A DNA stretch of 52,904 nucleotides, from assembly GCA_028714875.1 (NCBI GenBank), contig JAQTLN010000007.1:102122-155025 (forward strand). Direction: 5' to 3'. The stretch is from Gallionellaceae bacterium (GTDB lineage: Bacteria; Pseudomonadota; Gammaproteobacteria; Burkholderiales; Thiobacillaceae). A program made the translations under genes and the position numbers. The notes under the pieces are model-generated. The model was given only the letters and a program-made list of their open reading frames with translations, searched no databases and was not told the DNA's origin. This document shows, piece after piece, positions 26,985 to 37,741 of the stretch (within the stretch, counting starts at the first letter, position 1; each line of letters starts with the position of its first letter).

Positions 26985-27013
26985 TTGCAATTGGAGAACC
27001 CTTCCCATAGAAT
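26985..27013 (+). promoter_or_regulatory. Predicted sigma-70 promoter of rplU-rpmA
   Basis: TTGCAA (26985-26990) and TAGAAT (27008-27013) are separated by 17 bp, 41 bp before the rplU start, and followed by a GC-rich stretch typical of ribosomal protein promoters. Confidence 0.7.
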
Positions 27014-27053
27014 GCCGCGTTTTCCGGATTAGCCCAGATTTTTGGAGATTGGC

Positions 27054-27365
27054 ATGTACGCGGTGATCAAAACCGGTGGTAAACAATACAAGGTATCTAC
27101 CGGCGGCAAGCTGAAGGTGGAGACGCTTCCCGTGGAAGTAGGTGGTGAGGTCGAAATCACCGACGTGCTCATGGTGGCCGATGGCGACGACATCAAGGTC
27201 GGTGCCCCGATGGTGGCTGGCGCTTCCGTCAAGGCAACCGTGCTTTCGCATGGCCGTGGCGTCAAGGTGCTGATTTTCAAGATGCGTCGTCGCAAGCATT
27301 ATCGCAAGACCCAGGGACATCGTCAGAACTACACGGAAATCCGCATCGACGGCATTTCCATCTGA
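27054..27365 (+). CDS. rplU: 50S ribosomal protein L21
   Basis: 103 residues, the normal length. [14 protein letters not shown] is the invariant N-terminus, and [20 protein letters not shown] at about 71-90 is the rRNA-binding segment. The ATG at 27054 has GGAG upstream. First gene of rplU-rpmA, 16 bp before rpmA. Confidence 0.98.
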   Translation: MYAVIKTGGKQYKVSTGGKLKVETLPVEVGGEVEITDVLMVADGDDIKVGAPMVAGASVKATVLSHGRGVKVLIFKMRRRKHYRKTQGHRQNYTEIRIDGISI

Positions 27366-27381
27366 TCAGGAGTAGATAAAT

Positions 27382-27645
27382 ATGGCACACAAGAAAGCAG
27401 GCGGTAGTTCCCGCAACGGTCGCGATTCCAACCCCAAGATGCTGGGTGTGAAGCGCTACGGTGGTCAGTTCGTGCCCGCCGGCAACATCCTGGTTCGCCA
27501 GCGCGGCACCCAGTTCCACCCCGGTCTGAACGTCGGCCTGGGCAAGGACTTCACCTTGTTCGCGAAAGTGGACGGCGTAGTCGAATTCACCGTGAAGGGC
27601 GAGCGTCAGCGTCGCACGGTCAACGTGGTGCCGGTCACGGCGTAA
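27382..27645 (+). CDS. rpmA: 50S ribosomal protein L27
   Basis: 87 residues. The N-terminus [17 protein letters not shown] is the L27 signature; it reaches the peptidyl transferase centre. AGGAG lies 13 nt before the ATG. A terminator-like hairpin follows the gene. Confidence 0.98.
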   Translation: MAHKKAGGSSRNGRDSNPKMLGVKRYGGQFVPAGNILVRQRGTQFHPGLNVGLGKDFTLFAKVDGVVEFTVKGERQRRTVNVVPVTA

Positions 27646-27666
27646 GCCCCGATCGCCACCCGAAGG

Positions 27667-28764
<1,098 letters not shown>

Positions 28765-28770
28765 GTTTAT

Positions 28771-28828
28771 GTAGCGCCGGCTTCCAGCCGGCTGTTTCGA
28801 AAAAACGCCGGCTGGAAGCCGGCGCTAC
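28771..28828. repeat. REP element (GTAGCGCCGGC family) between obgE and proB
   Basis: GTAGCGCCGGCTTCCAGCCGGC and GCCGGCTGGAAGCCGGCGCTAC around TGTTTCGAAAAAAC. It sits 6 bp after the obgE stop on the same strand as proB. Confidence 0.9.
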
Positions 28829-28859
28829 TTCGCTGGCTCGCTGAATCGAGGGAAATAGC

Positions 28860-29981
28860 ATGAGTCGTTCCGTGATTGCCGATGCCCGCCGCCTGGTGGT
28901 GAAGGTCGGCAGCAGCCTGGTGACCAACGAGGGGCGTGGCCTTGATCATGAGCGCCTGGCGCTGTGGTCGGCGCAAATCGCCCGCCTGCGGGAAATGGGC
29001 AAGGAGGTCGTCCTGGTCTCTAGCGGCGCCATCGCCGAAGGCATTAGCCGACTCGGCTGGTCGCGCCGGCCGGCCGCCTTGAATGAACTCCAGGCCGCCG
29101 CCGCCGTCGGCCAGATGGGCCTGATCGAGGCCTATGAACGCAGTTTTCGCGCGCATGGCCTGCATACCGCGCAGATACTGCTCACCCATGCCGACCTCGC
29201 CGACCGCGAGCGCTATCTCAATGCCCGCTCCACGCTGCGCACCTTGCTGGAACTCAAGGTCATTCCGATCATCAACGAGAACGACACCGTCACCACCGAG
29301 GAAATCAAGGTCGGCGACAACGACACCCTGAGCGCGCTGGTGGCCAATCTGATCGAGGCGGATGCCCTGATCATCCTCACCGATCAGCGCGGTCTCTACA
29401 GCGCCGACCCGCGCAAGAACCCGGACGCCGAGTTCATCCATGAAGCCGTGGCCGGCACGGCGAACCTGGAAGCGATGGCCGGCGGCGCCGGTTCCAGCGT
29501 GGGCACCGGTGGCATGCTGACCAAGATACTGGCCGCCAAGCGCGCCGCGCGTAGTGGCGCGCACACGGTCATCGTCAGTGGCCGCGAGGACGATGTTCTG
29601 GCGCGCCTGGGCGCGGGCGAAGCACTCGGCACGCAACTCCTCGCCCGCAACGAGCCGTTGGCCGCGCGGCGCCAGTGGCTGGCCGACCATCTGCAAGTGC
29701 GTGGCCGCCTGAAGCTGGACGATGGCGCGGTGCGCGCGCTGCGCGAACAGGGCAAGAGCCTGCTGCCGATCGGCGTGGCGGGGGTGGTCGGCGACTTCCA
29801 TCGCGGCGAGGTGGTCGCCTGCATCGACGGCGAGGGCCGCGACATCGCGCGCGGCCTGGTCAATTACGGTTCCGACGAGGCGCGCCGCATTGCCCGCCAC
29901 CCGAGCAACCAGATCGCTTCCCTGCTCGGCTACATGGACGAGGCGGAGCTCATTCACCGAGATAACCTGGTATTGCTGTAG
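28860..29981 (+). CDS. proB: Glutamate 5-kinase
   Basis: 373 residues. ProB phosphorylates glutamate in the first step of proline synthesis and is feedback-inhibited by proline. The amino-acid kinase domain (about 8-260) has [31 protein letters not shown] and [19 protein letters not shown] domain lies at about 278-360. GAGGG precedes the ATG. It is followed by 261 bp without a gene (29982-30242); a TATAGT at about 30073 could be a -10 box for the next gene, but no matching -35 is seen. Confidence 0.96.
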   Translation: MSRSVIADARRLVVKVGSSLVTNEGRGLDHERLALWSAQIARLREMGKEVVLVSSGAIAEGISRLGWSRRPAALNELQAAAAVGQMGLIEAYERSFRAHGLHTAQILLTHADLADRERYLNARSTLRTLLELKVIPIINENDTVTTEEIKVGDNDTLSALVANLIEADALIILTDQRGLYSADPRKNPDAEFIHEAVAGTANLEAMAGGAGSSVGTGGMLTKILAAKRAARSGAHTVIVSGREDDVLARLGAGEALGTQLLARNEPLAARRQWLADHLQVRGRLKLDDGAVRALREQGKSLLPIGVAGVVGDFHRGEVVACIDGEGRDIARGLVNYGSDEARRIARHPSNQIASLLGYMDEAELIHRDNLVLL

Positions 29982-30242
29982 CGCGACGCGACGCCTTCAG
30001 ACAGGGGGTGGGCCGTAATCGGTTGAGGGCGTGATTTTCTGAAATCAGCGCGGCCCGCCAGATAAAGGACACGCTATAGTCGCGAACTTCGCGGGCAAGC
30101 CAGGCAAGTCCGAACAAGGCGCGCGCGAGAAAAATAAAGTCGGCACACGAAATGTCGGCAACCCGGCAACTCAACAGGGTCTGGAGGAAGTCGTTTTGCG
30201 TTACCCCACATTCGTGCGTCTCTCGATAAGCACGCGCTGAAC

Positions 30243-32906
30243 ATGCCGCGTCCACGCGCTTCTCTGCTCGATCGCGCCAACCGCATGTTGATTGTGGTCG
30301 GTCTGCTCGCCGCCGTGCTGGCCATGGGAGCGGCCTGGCTTGCCTGGCAGGGGGTGGTGAACGCCTACGCGGCGCGCGGCCACGAGCAGACCTTGCGGCA
30401 TTACCAGGCCAAGCTGGCGGACACCCGGCAGGAATGGGATAAAACCGCGCGACGCATCAAGGCGCAAATCGAGTTCATGCGTATCGGTGAACTCGGCGCC
30501 GAGCAGCGGGTGGCCCGCCTGCGCGCCTTTTTCAATGCTCAGGTGGAAAGTCGCGCCTTCGAGGGTGTCCTGCTGGTCACCGCGGAAGGCATGCAGGTGT
30601 TCAGCATCGGCTGCCAGGCCATGCTCCTGGATAGCCTGAACATGAATGATCTTTATGTCCGCAGCCATTGTTCGGATGCCGACACGGTCTATGCCATCAC
30701 CCGCGTGCCGATCTGGCTGGGAAAAGACGGGCATGGCATGGTCCTGTTCGCGCGCGCGCTGGACAACGGCTTACTTACCCATCTGGCGCGCGGCATGGAC
30801 ACCTTGTTCCTGCGCCAACACGGCCAGACTCTGGCCAGTTCCCTGGGGATTTCGGGGCTAGCCAAGCCGATCGATGAGAACCTGAACGGCCGTCTGGAGG
30901 ACGGAGAAACCCTGCAAGCCACGCTTTCCCTGCGGGAAGACGATGGGGCGGACTCGTCCCTGCTCGTCATTCGGCACACCCTGGACCCTCTGGTTTCACC
31001 CTCTACCGTCATGGCTGGCGCCGCCGTTCTCACCCTGTCCCTGTTGGCGCTGATCTGGTTCGGACTGGGGCGCGGCATGCGCGGCCACCTCAAGGAGATC
31101 GAAGCCTTGAGCCGTTCGGCCGGTTCCTTCCTGGTGCAATTCCGACGCTCTCCGGCGGTGCGGGATGCGTTGGACAAACTCACCCCGCGCGCGGACGAGA
31201 TGGGTCGTCTCGGCGTGGCGCTGGACAGCCTCATGGAAGAGGCGGAAAACCGCCACGCGGAACAGGCCGCGCATCTGCAAACCCTGGATCTGCTGGAAGA
31301 GGCGGTGGTGGAACTGGATCTGGCGGGGCGCATCACGCGGGTGAGTTCCGGTTGGCGCAAGGTCACCGGCATCGACGCCGATGTCGGCGGCCAGGTGCTG
31401 GCCGAATTTCTCGACCCCGAGGACACGCCGGCGCTCACCGCGCTGGTCGCGGCCCTGGCCCGCCAGGAAAAGCAGCAAGTCAGCGCCCGTCTGCGTCTCG
31501 CCCCGCTCGGCGAGGAAGAACGCTGGCTGGAATTGCGCCTGGTGCGCGCGGCGGGAGGCAAAAATGGGGGCGACAGTCTGCGTGGCGTGCTGCGCGACAT
31601 CACCCAGAGCTATTTGCAGGAGCGCCGCATCACCCATATGGCCCTGCACGACGCCCTGACCGGCCTGCCCAACCGGGTGCTGCTGGAAGACCGCATGAAA
31701 GTCGCCATGCGCCAAGCGGAACGCAGCCAGCGCAAGGTGGCGCTGGGCTTCATCGACCTCGACCACTTCAAGCATGTCAACGACAGCCTCGGCCACAAGA
31801 TGGGCGACCAGTTGCTCATCGCCCTGAGCCAGCGCCTGCGTTTTCACCTGAGAAGCGGCGACACCCTGGCGCGTTGGGGCGGGGACGAGTTTGTCGTGCT
31901 GTTGCCGGATATGCCCAGCATCGAGGCCATCCGTGAGGTGGCGGAAAAATTGCGTGAGGCCACCGGAGCGGCGCTATCGGTGGAAGAGAGCGAGTTTAAT
32001 TTGACCTTCAGCGCCGGCTTCACGGTGTTTCCGGATGACGCCGACAGCGGCGAACTGCTTCTCGCGCATGCCGACCGGGCCATGTTCTATGCCAAGGCGC
32101 AGGGCCGCAACAACCTGCAATTCTTCGCCGACATGGCCCATAAGGGCCTGGGCAAGAAAGAGATTTACATCCAGCAGCGTCTAGCCGCCGCGATCCGCGA
32201 TAAACGCATCGTCAACCACTATCAGCCGCTGGTCGATGCCCAAAGCGGCCGCGTCAAAGGTGTGGAAACCCTGGCGCGCTGGTATGAGCCGGATCTGGGC
32301 TGGATCAGCCCGGCCACTTTTATTCCGATGGCGGAAAACCTCGGTCTCATCCGCGACCTCGGCGAACAGGTCTGGCACCAGGCGTTGCATGACATGCAAA
32401 GCTGGCAAGAACACGAACTCATGCTTTCGGTGAACCTCTCGAAGCGACAGTTGTTCATGCCTTATTTCACCGAGAAATTGCTGGAGGACGTCCAGGCTCA
32501 TGGCCTGGAGCCGTGCCGGGTGACGCTGGAGATCACCGAATCCATCGCCCTACTGGATGTCGAATACGCCGCCGAACGTCTCAAGGAACTGGGCGAGGCC
32601 GGCTTCCGCCTGTCCATCGACGACTTCGGTACTGGCTACTCCTCGCTCTCGCAGTTGCATGACCTGCCCGTGCACGAACTCAAGATCGACATCGCTTTCG
32701 TGCGCCGCATCCTGCAGCCGCAAGGCGCCCGCCTGATTCAGACCATCGTCGGCATGGCCGATACCCTGGGGCTGGCGACCGTGGCGGAAGGCGTGGAAGA
32801 CGCCAACGCCGCCGAACGGCTCAAGGGAATGGGGGTGGGCATCCTGCAAGGATGGCACCTCGGCCGGCCCATGCCGGCGGAAGCACTGACGGCCTGGCTG
32901 GCGTAG
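30243..32906 (+). CDS. Membrane GGDEF-EAL c-di-GMP turnover protein
   Basis: 887 residues. TM1 (about 14-36) and TM2 (about 254-276) enclose a periplasmic sensor with two cysteines (SIGCQAM and RSHCSDAD). A HAMP-like linker, a PAS domain (about 345-455), GGDEF (about 470-635) and EAL (about 645-885) follow. GGDEF is intact (RWGGDEFVVLL, about 546). In the EAL domain the signature reads ETLARW (about 674), but the ExLxR pattern and other catalytic residues (NLSKRQL, EITES, DDFGTGYSS, KIDIAF, AEGVED) are kept, so both activities are possible. Monocistronic. Confidence 0.94.
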   Translation: MPRPRASLLDRANRMLIVVGLLAAVLAMGAAWLAWQGVVNAYAARGHEQTLRHYQAKLADTRQEWDKTARRIKAQIEFMRIGELGAEQRVARLRAFFNAQVESRAFEGVLLVTAEGMQVFSIGCQAMLLDSLNMNDLYVRSHCSDADTVYAITRVPIWLGKDGHGMVLFARALDNGLLTHLARGMDTLFLRQHGQTLASSLGISGLAKPIDENLNGRLEDGETLQATLSLREDDGADSSLLVIRHTLDPLVSPSTVMAGAAVLTLSLLALIWFGLGRGMRGHLKEIEALSRSAGSFLVQFRRSPAVRDALDKLTPRADEMGRLGVALDSLMEEAENRHAEQAAHLQTLDLLEEAVVELDLAGRITRVSSGWRKVTGIDADVGGQVLAEFLDPEDTPALTALVAALARQEKQQVSARLRLAPLGEEERWLELRLVRAAGGKNGGDSLRGVLRDITQSYLQERRITHMALHDALTGLPNRVLLEDRMKVAMRQAERSQRKVALGFIDLDHFKHVNDSLGHKMGDQLLIALSQRLRFHLRSGDTLARWGGDEFVVLLPDMPSIEAIREVAEKLREATGAALSVEESEFNLTFSAGFTVFPDDADSGELLLAHADRAMFYAKAQGRNNLQFFADMAHKGLGKKEIYIQQRLAAAIRDKRIVNHYQPLVDAQSGRVKGVETLARWYEPDLGWISPATFIPMAENLGLIRDLGEQVWHQALHDMQSWQEHELMLSVNLSKRQLFMPYFTEKLLEDVQAHGLEPCRVTLEITESIALLDVEYAAERLKELGEAGFRLSIDDFGTGYSSLSQLHDLPVHELKIDIAFVRRILQPQGARLIQTIVGMADTLGLATVAEGVEDANAAERLKGMGVGILQGWHLGRPMPAEALTAWLA

Positions 32907-32917
32907 AAGTAGCAGAG

Positions 32918-32949
32918 TAGGTTGGGCACGCCACGCTTTGCCCAACCTA
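32918..32949. repeat. REP-like palindrome (GTAGGTTGGGC family)
   Basis: GTAGGTTGGGC and GCCCAACCTA surround ACGCCACGCTTT. It lies between two convergent genes and may serve as a bidirectional terminator. A diverged copy is at 279-308. Confidence 0.85.
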
Positions 32950-32969
32950 AGACGCTTGCTTGCCGGCGC

Positions 32970-33926
32970 TCACCGTTTCCAGATCTTCCAGGCATCGAGC
33001 ATGCCCAGTCGCACGCCGCCGCCTTCCGGCCCGGTCAACGAGACGCGAGCATGCCGGACGCGGCCGATACGCAGGCCATGCAGCAGCGGCATGAACCATT
33101 CACCATCCAGCCTGGCGGCATCCTCCGCCGTGGCGTGGGCGGGAAATTCCGGCAACACCAGCAAAGTGCTATTGGCGCGCGGCACGTCGCGCAGGCGTGC
33201 CGGGCAGGGCGCGCTGGCGCTGCCGGACAGTTGCGCCAGCGCCAGTGCTTCCGTTTGTTCCGCCAGCACCTGGCGAAAACGCCGCCCCGCTTTCGGCATC
33301 TCGCCGCCGCCCCAGAGCCAGAGGCTGTTGATCGGCATCTGTCCGCGCCGCTCGCGCGTCTGGTTCACCGGGTGGTCGTGGAGAATGATTTGCGCGTCGT
33401 TCACCAGGCGCATGACCCGCGCCGCGCTGGGGCCGACTGGCAGGGCGGAATTCACATGGCGGGTGGCGACCTCGTCGAGCGGCGTGGTTTGCAACTTGAT
33501 GGCGTGAGACGGGTGGCCATACCAGCGCCCCGGCGCGGTGACCAGCAGGTGCCAGCCGGCTTCCTTGAACAATGGTTTGAGGTTGGCCGCCAGCGCCTCG
33601 GATTCCGCCATGCTCAACCCGACATGCGCGGCATCCAGCAGCGTCATGCCGCGCATGCCGACTTGCAGATGCACCGGGTCGGCGCGCAACCAGTAGCCCC
33701 GGTTGGCGTTCAGGCCATCGTAGGTGGCGGTCACCGGCGCGAGCGGGCTGTCATCCTGGCGGACAACGCGGAAGGCCTGGCACAGCGCATCCGCCAGGCT
33801 GGTCTCGCCGCTTCGCATGCGTCCGCGCGCCAGCAGACGTTCCAGTCCCGGCATGGGGGTCTGTTCGCTGTGGGGTGAATCGCGCCAGGCCGCCAGGCCG
33901 GGGGCGATGAGGTGAAGTTCACGCAT
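32970..33926 (-). CDS. RpfE-like / predicted phosphoglycerate-mutase-type protein
   Basis: 318 residues. It resembles the RpfE-type proteins found beside recJ in some beta- and gammaproteobacteria (COG4255), sometimes annotated as cofactor-independent phosphoglycerate mutase. Visible features are a N-terminal PGLAAWRDSP stretch, a SLADALCQAF motif, ADPVHLQVGMRGMTLLD at about 84-100 and NSLWLWGGGEMP at about 200-211. Function is not established. It is divergent from yjbQ with about 30 bp between start codons. The assignment is from memory of family patterns and should be treated as moderate. Confidence 0.6.
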   Translation of the reverse strand: MRELHLIAPGLAAWRDSPHSEQTPMPGLERLLARGRMRSGETSLADALCQAFRVVRQDDSPLAPVTATYDGLNANRGYWLRADPVHLQVGMRGMTLLDAAHVGLSMAESEALAANLKPLFKEAGWHLLVTAPGRWYGHPSHAIKLQTTPLDEVATRHVNSALPVGPSAARVMRLVNDAQIILHDHPVNQTRERRGQMPINSLWLWGGGEMPKAGRRFRQVLAEQTEALALAQLSGSASAPCPARLRDVPRANSTLLVLPEFPAHATAEDAARLDGEWFMPLLHGLRIGRVRHARVSLTGPEGGGVRLGMLDAWKIWKR

Positions 33927-33958
33927 ATTAGAATTGCCTCCTTTCTTGGAATGCTCCC

Positions 33959-34378
33959 ATGCAACAGACCTTCACCACTTTCGAGATCACCACGCGCGGT
34001 AAAGGCCTCCATGACTTTACCGGCGAAGTCGCGCGCTGGGTACAGGGCAGCGCCTTGCGTGATGGCATGCTCACCTTGTTCGCGCGCCACACCTCGGCCA
34101 GCCTGGTGATACAGGAAAACGCCGATCCTGATGTGCGGGGTGATCTGGAGCGGTTCTTCGCGCGTCTGGTGCCGGAACACGACGCCCTCTATCGCCACAC
34201 CCTGGAAGGTCCTGACGACATGCCGGCCCATGTCCGCTGCGCGCTCACCCAGACCCAGCTTTCCATCCCGGTGCGCGAGGGGCGCATGGTGTTGGGCACC
34301 TGGCAGGGCATCTATTTGTTCGAGCACCGCCGCGCCGGACAAACCCGCGAGGTGGCGGCGCATCTGCTGGGGGAGTAG
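33959..34378 (+). CDS. yjbQ: YjbQ family (UPF0047) protein
   Basis: 139 residues covering the whole UPF0047 domain. LFARHTSASLVIQENADPDV at about 40-59 and the C-terminal GTWQGIYLFEHR at about 117-128 are the family hallmarks; the conserved histidines are kept. Some members show thiamine-phosphate synthase activity in vitro, but the physiological role is unclear. Convergent with trpE. Confidence 0.92.
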   Translation: MQQTFTTFEITTRGKGLHDFTGEVARWVQGSALRDGMLTLFARHTSASLVIQENADPDVRGDLERFFARLVPEHDALYRHTLEGPDDMPAHVRCALTQTQLSIPVREGRMVLGTWQGIYLFEHRRAGQTREVAAHLLGE

Positions 34379-34386
34379 GTCTGGCC

Positions 34387-34474
34387 GTAGGTCAGGTTGG
34401 CGCGCGGCGGCTTCCTGACGATCATTCCTTGATTGTGGATCGTCAGGTAGCGATAAGGCCGCAACCTGACCTAC
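34387..34474. repeat. REP element (GTAGGTCAGGTT family) between convergent genes
   Basis: GTAGGTCAGGTTGGCGCG...TCCTGACGATC and GATCGTCAGGTAGCGATAAGG...CAACCTGACCTAC form a large imperfect hairpin between yjbQ and trpE. Same family as the tandem array at 1-255. Confidence 0.85.
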
Positions 34475-34499
34475 GCGCTTTGACGGCCCCCGTCGGGGC

Positions 34500-35990
34500 T
34501 TACTCCGCCTCGCTCTCGAATCCCGCCTGCGCGAGTTCCGCCGCGCGCACGATGGCGCGGGCTTTGTTGCAGGTTTCCAGCCATTCGTTCTCGGGCACGG
34601 AGTCGGCGACGATGCCGGCGCCGGCTTGCACGTAGAGGGTGTTGTCCTTGACCACCGAGGTGCGGATGGCGATGGCGACATCCATGTCGCCGTTGAAGCC
34701 GAGGTAGCCGACGGCGCCGGCGTAGACACCGCGTTTGGTCGGCTCCAGTTCGTCAATGATTTCCATCGCCCGAATTTTCGGCGCGCCGGAGACGGTGCCG
34801 GCCGGGAAAGTGGCGCGCAGCACGTCCATCGCGCTCATCTCGGGGCGTAGCTTGGCTTCGACGTTGGAGACGATGTGCATGACGTGCGAGTAGCGCTCGA
34901 CGGTCATGTTCTCGGTGACTTTCACCGTGCCGACCTGGGCGACGCGGCCGGCGTCGTTGCGGCCGAGGTCCATGAGTTGCACATGCTCGGCGCGTTCCTT
35001 GGGGTCGGCCAGCAGTTCCGCTTCCAGGCGTTGGTCTTCCTCGCGGGTGGCGCCACGCGGCCGGGTTCCGGCGATGGGGCGGACAGTGACGCGCTTTTCG
35101 TCGCCCTCACCTTCCAGACGCACCAGGATTTCCGGCGAGGAGCCGACCACATGAAAACCGCCCATGTCGTAATAGAACATGTAGGGCGAGGGGTTGAGGC
35201 CGCGCAGCGCCCGATACAGCGACAGCGGATGCGCGTGGAACGGCCGCGAGAGACGCTGCGACAGCACCACCTGCATGATGTCGCCCTCGGTGATGTAGCG
35301 CTTGGCGCGCACCACCGCGTCCTTGAACGCCTGTTCGCCGAATTCCGATTCGGCTTCGGCGCCGTTGCCCTTGGCGCCGCCGGGCGGCACGGCGGGGTGC
35401 AGCAGGCGGCGGGAGAGTTCCTTCAGGCGCAAATGGGCTTTCAGGTAGGCCTCGGGTTCCAGCGGGTCGGCGTAGACGATCAGGGTGAGGCGGCCGGAGA
35501 GGTTGTCCACCACCGCCAGTTCGTCGCTGAGCAGGAGCAGGATGTCCGGGGTGTTGACCGGGTCCAGCTTGCGCGTGTCGGCGAGTCTCGATTCGATGTA
35601 GCGCACCGTGTCGTAGCCGAAGTAGCCACACAGGCCGCCGGGAAAACGCGGCAGGCCGGGCACCGGGGCGGCTTTGAAACGCGCCAGGTAATCCTCGATG
35701 AAGGCCAGCGGGTCGTCGCAATTGCATTGTTCGACCGGCAGGCCGTTGGTCTCGACGCTGACGAAATGGCCGTGCACGCGCAGCACGGTGCGGGCGGGCA
35801 GGCCGATGAAGGAATAGCGCCCGAAACGCTCACCGCCCACCACCGATTCCAGCAGGTAGGAATAGGGCTCGTTGGCGAGTTTCAGGTAGAGGGAAAGCGG
35901 CGTATCCAGGTCGGCGGGCAGTTGCTTGATGACCGGGATGCGGTTGTAGCCCTGGCGGGCGAGGCTGTTGAATTTTTCTTCGTTGAACAT
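34500..35990 (-). CDS. trpE: Anthranilate synthase component I
   Basis: 496 residues. TrpE makes anthranilate from chorismate, using ammonia supplied by TrpG. The N-terminal regulatory domain has [16 protein letters not shown] (about 46-61), where LLES is the tryptophan-feedback site. The catalytic domain (about 225-490) has [20 protein letters not shown] and [17 protein letters not shown]. It lies downstream of rpe-gph, the usual betaproteobacterial order, but trpG, trpD and trpC do not follow; instead the next gene is convergent yjbQ. No trp leader peptide was found upstream. Confidence 0.97.
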   Translation of the reverse strand: MFNEEKFNSLARQGYNRIPVIKQLPADLDTPLSLYLKLANEPYSYLLESVVGGERFGRYSFIGLPARTVLRVHGHFVSVETNGLPVEQCNCDDPLAFIEDYLARFKAAPVPGLPRFPGGLCGYFGYDTVRYIESRLADTRKLDPVNTPDILLLLSDELAVVDNLSGRLTLIVYADPLEPEAYLKAHLRLKELSRRLLHPAVPPGGAKGNGAEAESEFGEQAFKDAVVRAKRYITEGDIMQVVLSQRLSRPFHAHPLSLYRALRGLNPSPYMFYYDMGGFHVVGSSPEILVRLEGEGDEKRVTVRPIAGTRPRGATREEDQRLEAELLADPKERAEHVQLMDLGRNDAGRVAQVGTVKVTENMTVERYSHVMHIVSNVEAKLRPEMSAMDVLRATFPAGTVSGAPKIRAMEIIDELEPTKRGVYAGAVGYLGFNGDMDVAIAIRTSVVKDNTLYVQAGAGIVADSVPENEWLETCNKARAIVRAAELAQAGFESEAE

Positions 35991-36006
35991 GGCGAGTACC
36001 GAGGAG

Positions 36007-36073
36007 GTAGGTCAGGTTGCCGAAGGCTACCTGACGTGGCGTCAGGTAGCGATAAAGCCGCAACCTGACCTAC
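36007..36073. repeat. REP element (GTAGGTCAGGTT family) between gph and trpE
   Basis: GTAGGTCAGGTTGCCGAAGG-CTACCTGACG is followed by CGTCAGGTAGCGATAAAGCC-GCAACCTGACCTAC. It occupies most of the gap between gph and trpE in the operon. Confidence 0.9.
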
Positions 36074-36094
36074 AGGGACGGCCAACAGCCAGCA

Positions 36095-36775
36095 TTATTT
36101 CTTGACGATCAATTTGGCGGCTTCGAGCAGGCTGGGTACCACGGCATCGAGGTCCAGTTCCGCCACCGGGCGCCCACGGTTGTAGCCGTAGGGCACGCAG
36201 AACACGGGACAGCCGGCGGCGCGCGCGGCCTGGGCGTCGTTGAGGGAGTCGCCGATCAGCAGCAGTTCCGCCGGTTCGCAATCGAATACCGCGCAGGCAT
36301 GCAGAAGCGGCAGCGGCGAGGGCTTTTTCTCCGGCAGGGAGTCGCCGGAGAGGATCAGTTCGAAATAGTCGAACAGGCCGGTGTCGCGCAACAGGGGGTG
36401 GGTGAAGCGTTCGGCCTTGTTGGTGATGCAGGCCAGACGCACGCCGCTGGCTTTCAGGGCTTGCAGGCCTTCGATCACGCCGGGGAAGGGGCGGCTCTTG
36501 CGCGACACCCATTCCGCGTAGTGCTGTTCGTAGATCGGCAGGGCCTGGGCGAACAGTTCCGGCGCCGGATCGGCGTGCATGTCGCGGGTGAGCACGCGCT
36601 TCACCAGGCGGGAGACGCCGTTGCCGATGTAGGTCTTCACCTCGGCCAGGTCGATCGGCGGCAGGCCGAGGTCTTCGGCCATCGCCATCGCGGCGTCGGC
36701 GAGGTCGGGCGCGGTGTCGAGGAGGGTGCCGTCGAGGTCGATGACGACGGCTTTCAGGGAAATGGGAAAGTTCAT
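36095..36775 (-). CDS. gph: Phosphoglycolate phosphatase
   Basis: 226 residues, a HAD-family phosphatase that removes 2-phosphoglycolate. Motif I VIDLDGTLLDT at about 11-21 holds the nucleophile Asp. Motif II ITNKAE lies at about 118, the motif III Lys in PEKKPSPLP, and motif IV LLIGDSLNDAQAA at about 172. The ATG at 36775 (MNFPISLKAV) is preferred; a start eight codons upstream would be encoded by REP sequence. No clear Shine-Dalgarno precedes either. It is the middle gene of rpe-gph-trpE. Confidence 0.93.
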   Translation of the reverse strand: MNFPISLKAVVIDLDGTLLDTAPDLADAAMAMAEDLGLPPIDLAEVKTYIGNGVSRLVKRVLTRDMHADPAPELFAQALPIYEQHYAEWVSRKSRPFPGVIEGLQALKASGVRLACITNKAERFTHPLLRDTGLFDYFELILSGDSLPEKKPSPLPLLHACAVFDCEPAELLLIGDSLNDAQAARAAGCPVFCVPYGYNRGRPVAELDLDAVVPSLLEAAKLIVKK

Positions 36776-36786
36776 TGTTGGGGCGT

Positions 36787-36847
36787 GTAGCGCCGGCATC
36801 CTTGCCGGCGTTTTTCAAAAAGACGCCGGCAAAGATGCCGGCGCTAC
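36787..36847. repeat. REP element (GTAGCGCCGGC family) between rpe and gph
   Basis: GTAGCGCCGGCATCCTTGCCGGC and GCCGGCAAAGATGCCGGCGCTAC with a GTTTTTCAAAAAGAC loop. It ends 2 bp from the rpe stop and starts 11 bp from the gph ATG, so it occupies the gph translation initiation region. Confidence 0.9.
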
Positions 36848-36849
36848 AT

Positions 36850-37536
36850 TTACGCTTTCGCCAGTTCCGAACGCATGGCGGCAATGACCGTGTTGTAGCG
36901 TTGCGGGTCGCTGTCTTTGGCGGCGCCGAAGATGGCGGAACCGGCCACGAAGGTATCCACGCCGGCTTTCGCCACTTCGCAGATGTTGGCCGGGCCGACG
37001 CCACCGTCGATCTCCAGGCGGCAGTTGTAGCCGCCGGCGTCGATCATGGCGCGGACCATTTTCGCCTTGTCGAGCACGTAGGGGATGAATTTCTGGCCGC
37101 CGAAGCCGGGGTTCACCGACATCAACAGCACCATGTCGAGCTTGGGCAGCATGTATTCCAGGACGTCCAGCGGGGTGGCCGGGTTGAACACCAGGCCGGC
37201 CTTGCAGCCGTTTTCCTTGATCAGGCCGATGGTGCGGTCGACGTGCTCGGAGGCTTCCGGGTGGAAGGTGATGTAGGTGGCGCCGGCCTTGGCGAAATCG
37301 GGAATGATGCGGTCCACCGGCTTCACCATCAGGTGCACGTCGATGGGGGCGGTGACGCCGTGTTTGCGTAGTGCCTCACAGACCAGCGGGCCGATGGTCA
37401 GGTTGGGTACATAGTGGTTATCCATCACGTCGAAGTGGACGATGTCGGCGCCGGCGGCGAGCACGAAGTCCACTTCCTCGCCGAGCTTGGCGAAGTTGGC
37501 GGAAAGGATGGAAGGAGCAATCTGGTAATCGGCCAT
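36850..37536 (-). CDS. rpe: Ribulose-phosphate 3-epimerase
   Basis: 228 residues, a TIM barrel that interconverts ribulose-5-phosphate and xylulose-5-phosphate. [16 protein letters not shown] (about 6-21), [18 protein letters not shown] (about 33-50), [14 protein letters not shown] (about 138-151) and EIDGGVG (about 174) carry the metal ligands and phosphate site. AGGA precedes the ATG. It heads rpe-gph-trpE and is divergent from apaG. Confidence 0.97.
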   Translation of the reverse strand: MADYQIAPSILSANFAKLGEEVDFVLAAGADIVHFDVMDNHYVPNLTIGPLVCEALRKHGVTAPIDVHLMVKPVDRIIPDFAKAGATYITFHPEASEHVDRTIGLIKENGCKAGLVFNPATPLDVLEYMLPKLDMVLLMSVNPGFGGQKFIPYVLDKAKMVRAMIDAGGYNCRLEIDGGVGPANICEVAKAGVDTFVAGSAIFGAAKDSDPQRYNTVIAAMRSELAKA

Positions 37537-37598
37537 GATGGTTTTCCTGGGCTGTTGAAAGAATCCACCGAATTCTACCCGCCCGCCCCGCTGGACAG

Positions 37599-37666
37599 GT
37601 AGGGCGGAACGCGAAGCGGTTCCGCCATCCCCCGCCGGCGGATCGCCCCGCGGGCATCCGCCCTAC
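37599..37666. repeat. REP pair (GTAGGGCGGA family) between rpe and apaG
   Basis: GTAGGGCGGAACGCGAAGCGGTTC..CGCC, a short CATCCCCCGCC spacer, and GGCGGATCGCCCCGCGGGC..ATCCGCCCTAC. It is a compact version of the 130-bp unit at 21351, far from the RAYT gene, and lies upstream of both divergent genes. Confidence 0.92.
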
Positions 37667-37741
37667 GCGCCCCGCGCACTGGACAGGGCTGGATGATTCG
37701 TGTGCAATCCTCGCCCGCACGCCACACAGCAGCAGATAACC

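Noticed and set aside
29982-30242. Possible gene upstream of the GGDEF-EAL gene
   Set aside because: Only short frames are open there and none has a ribosome site or recognisable sequence.
34379-34499. Attenuator or leader for trpE
   Set aside because: The palindromes are downstream of trpE and belong to the dispersed GTAGGTCAGGTT family; no Trp-rich leader frame was seen upstream of trpE.
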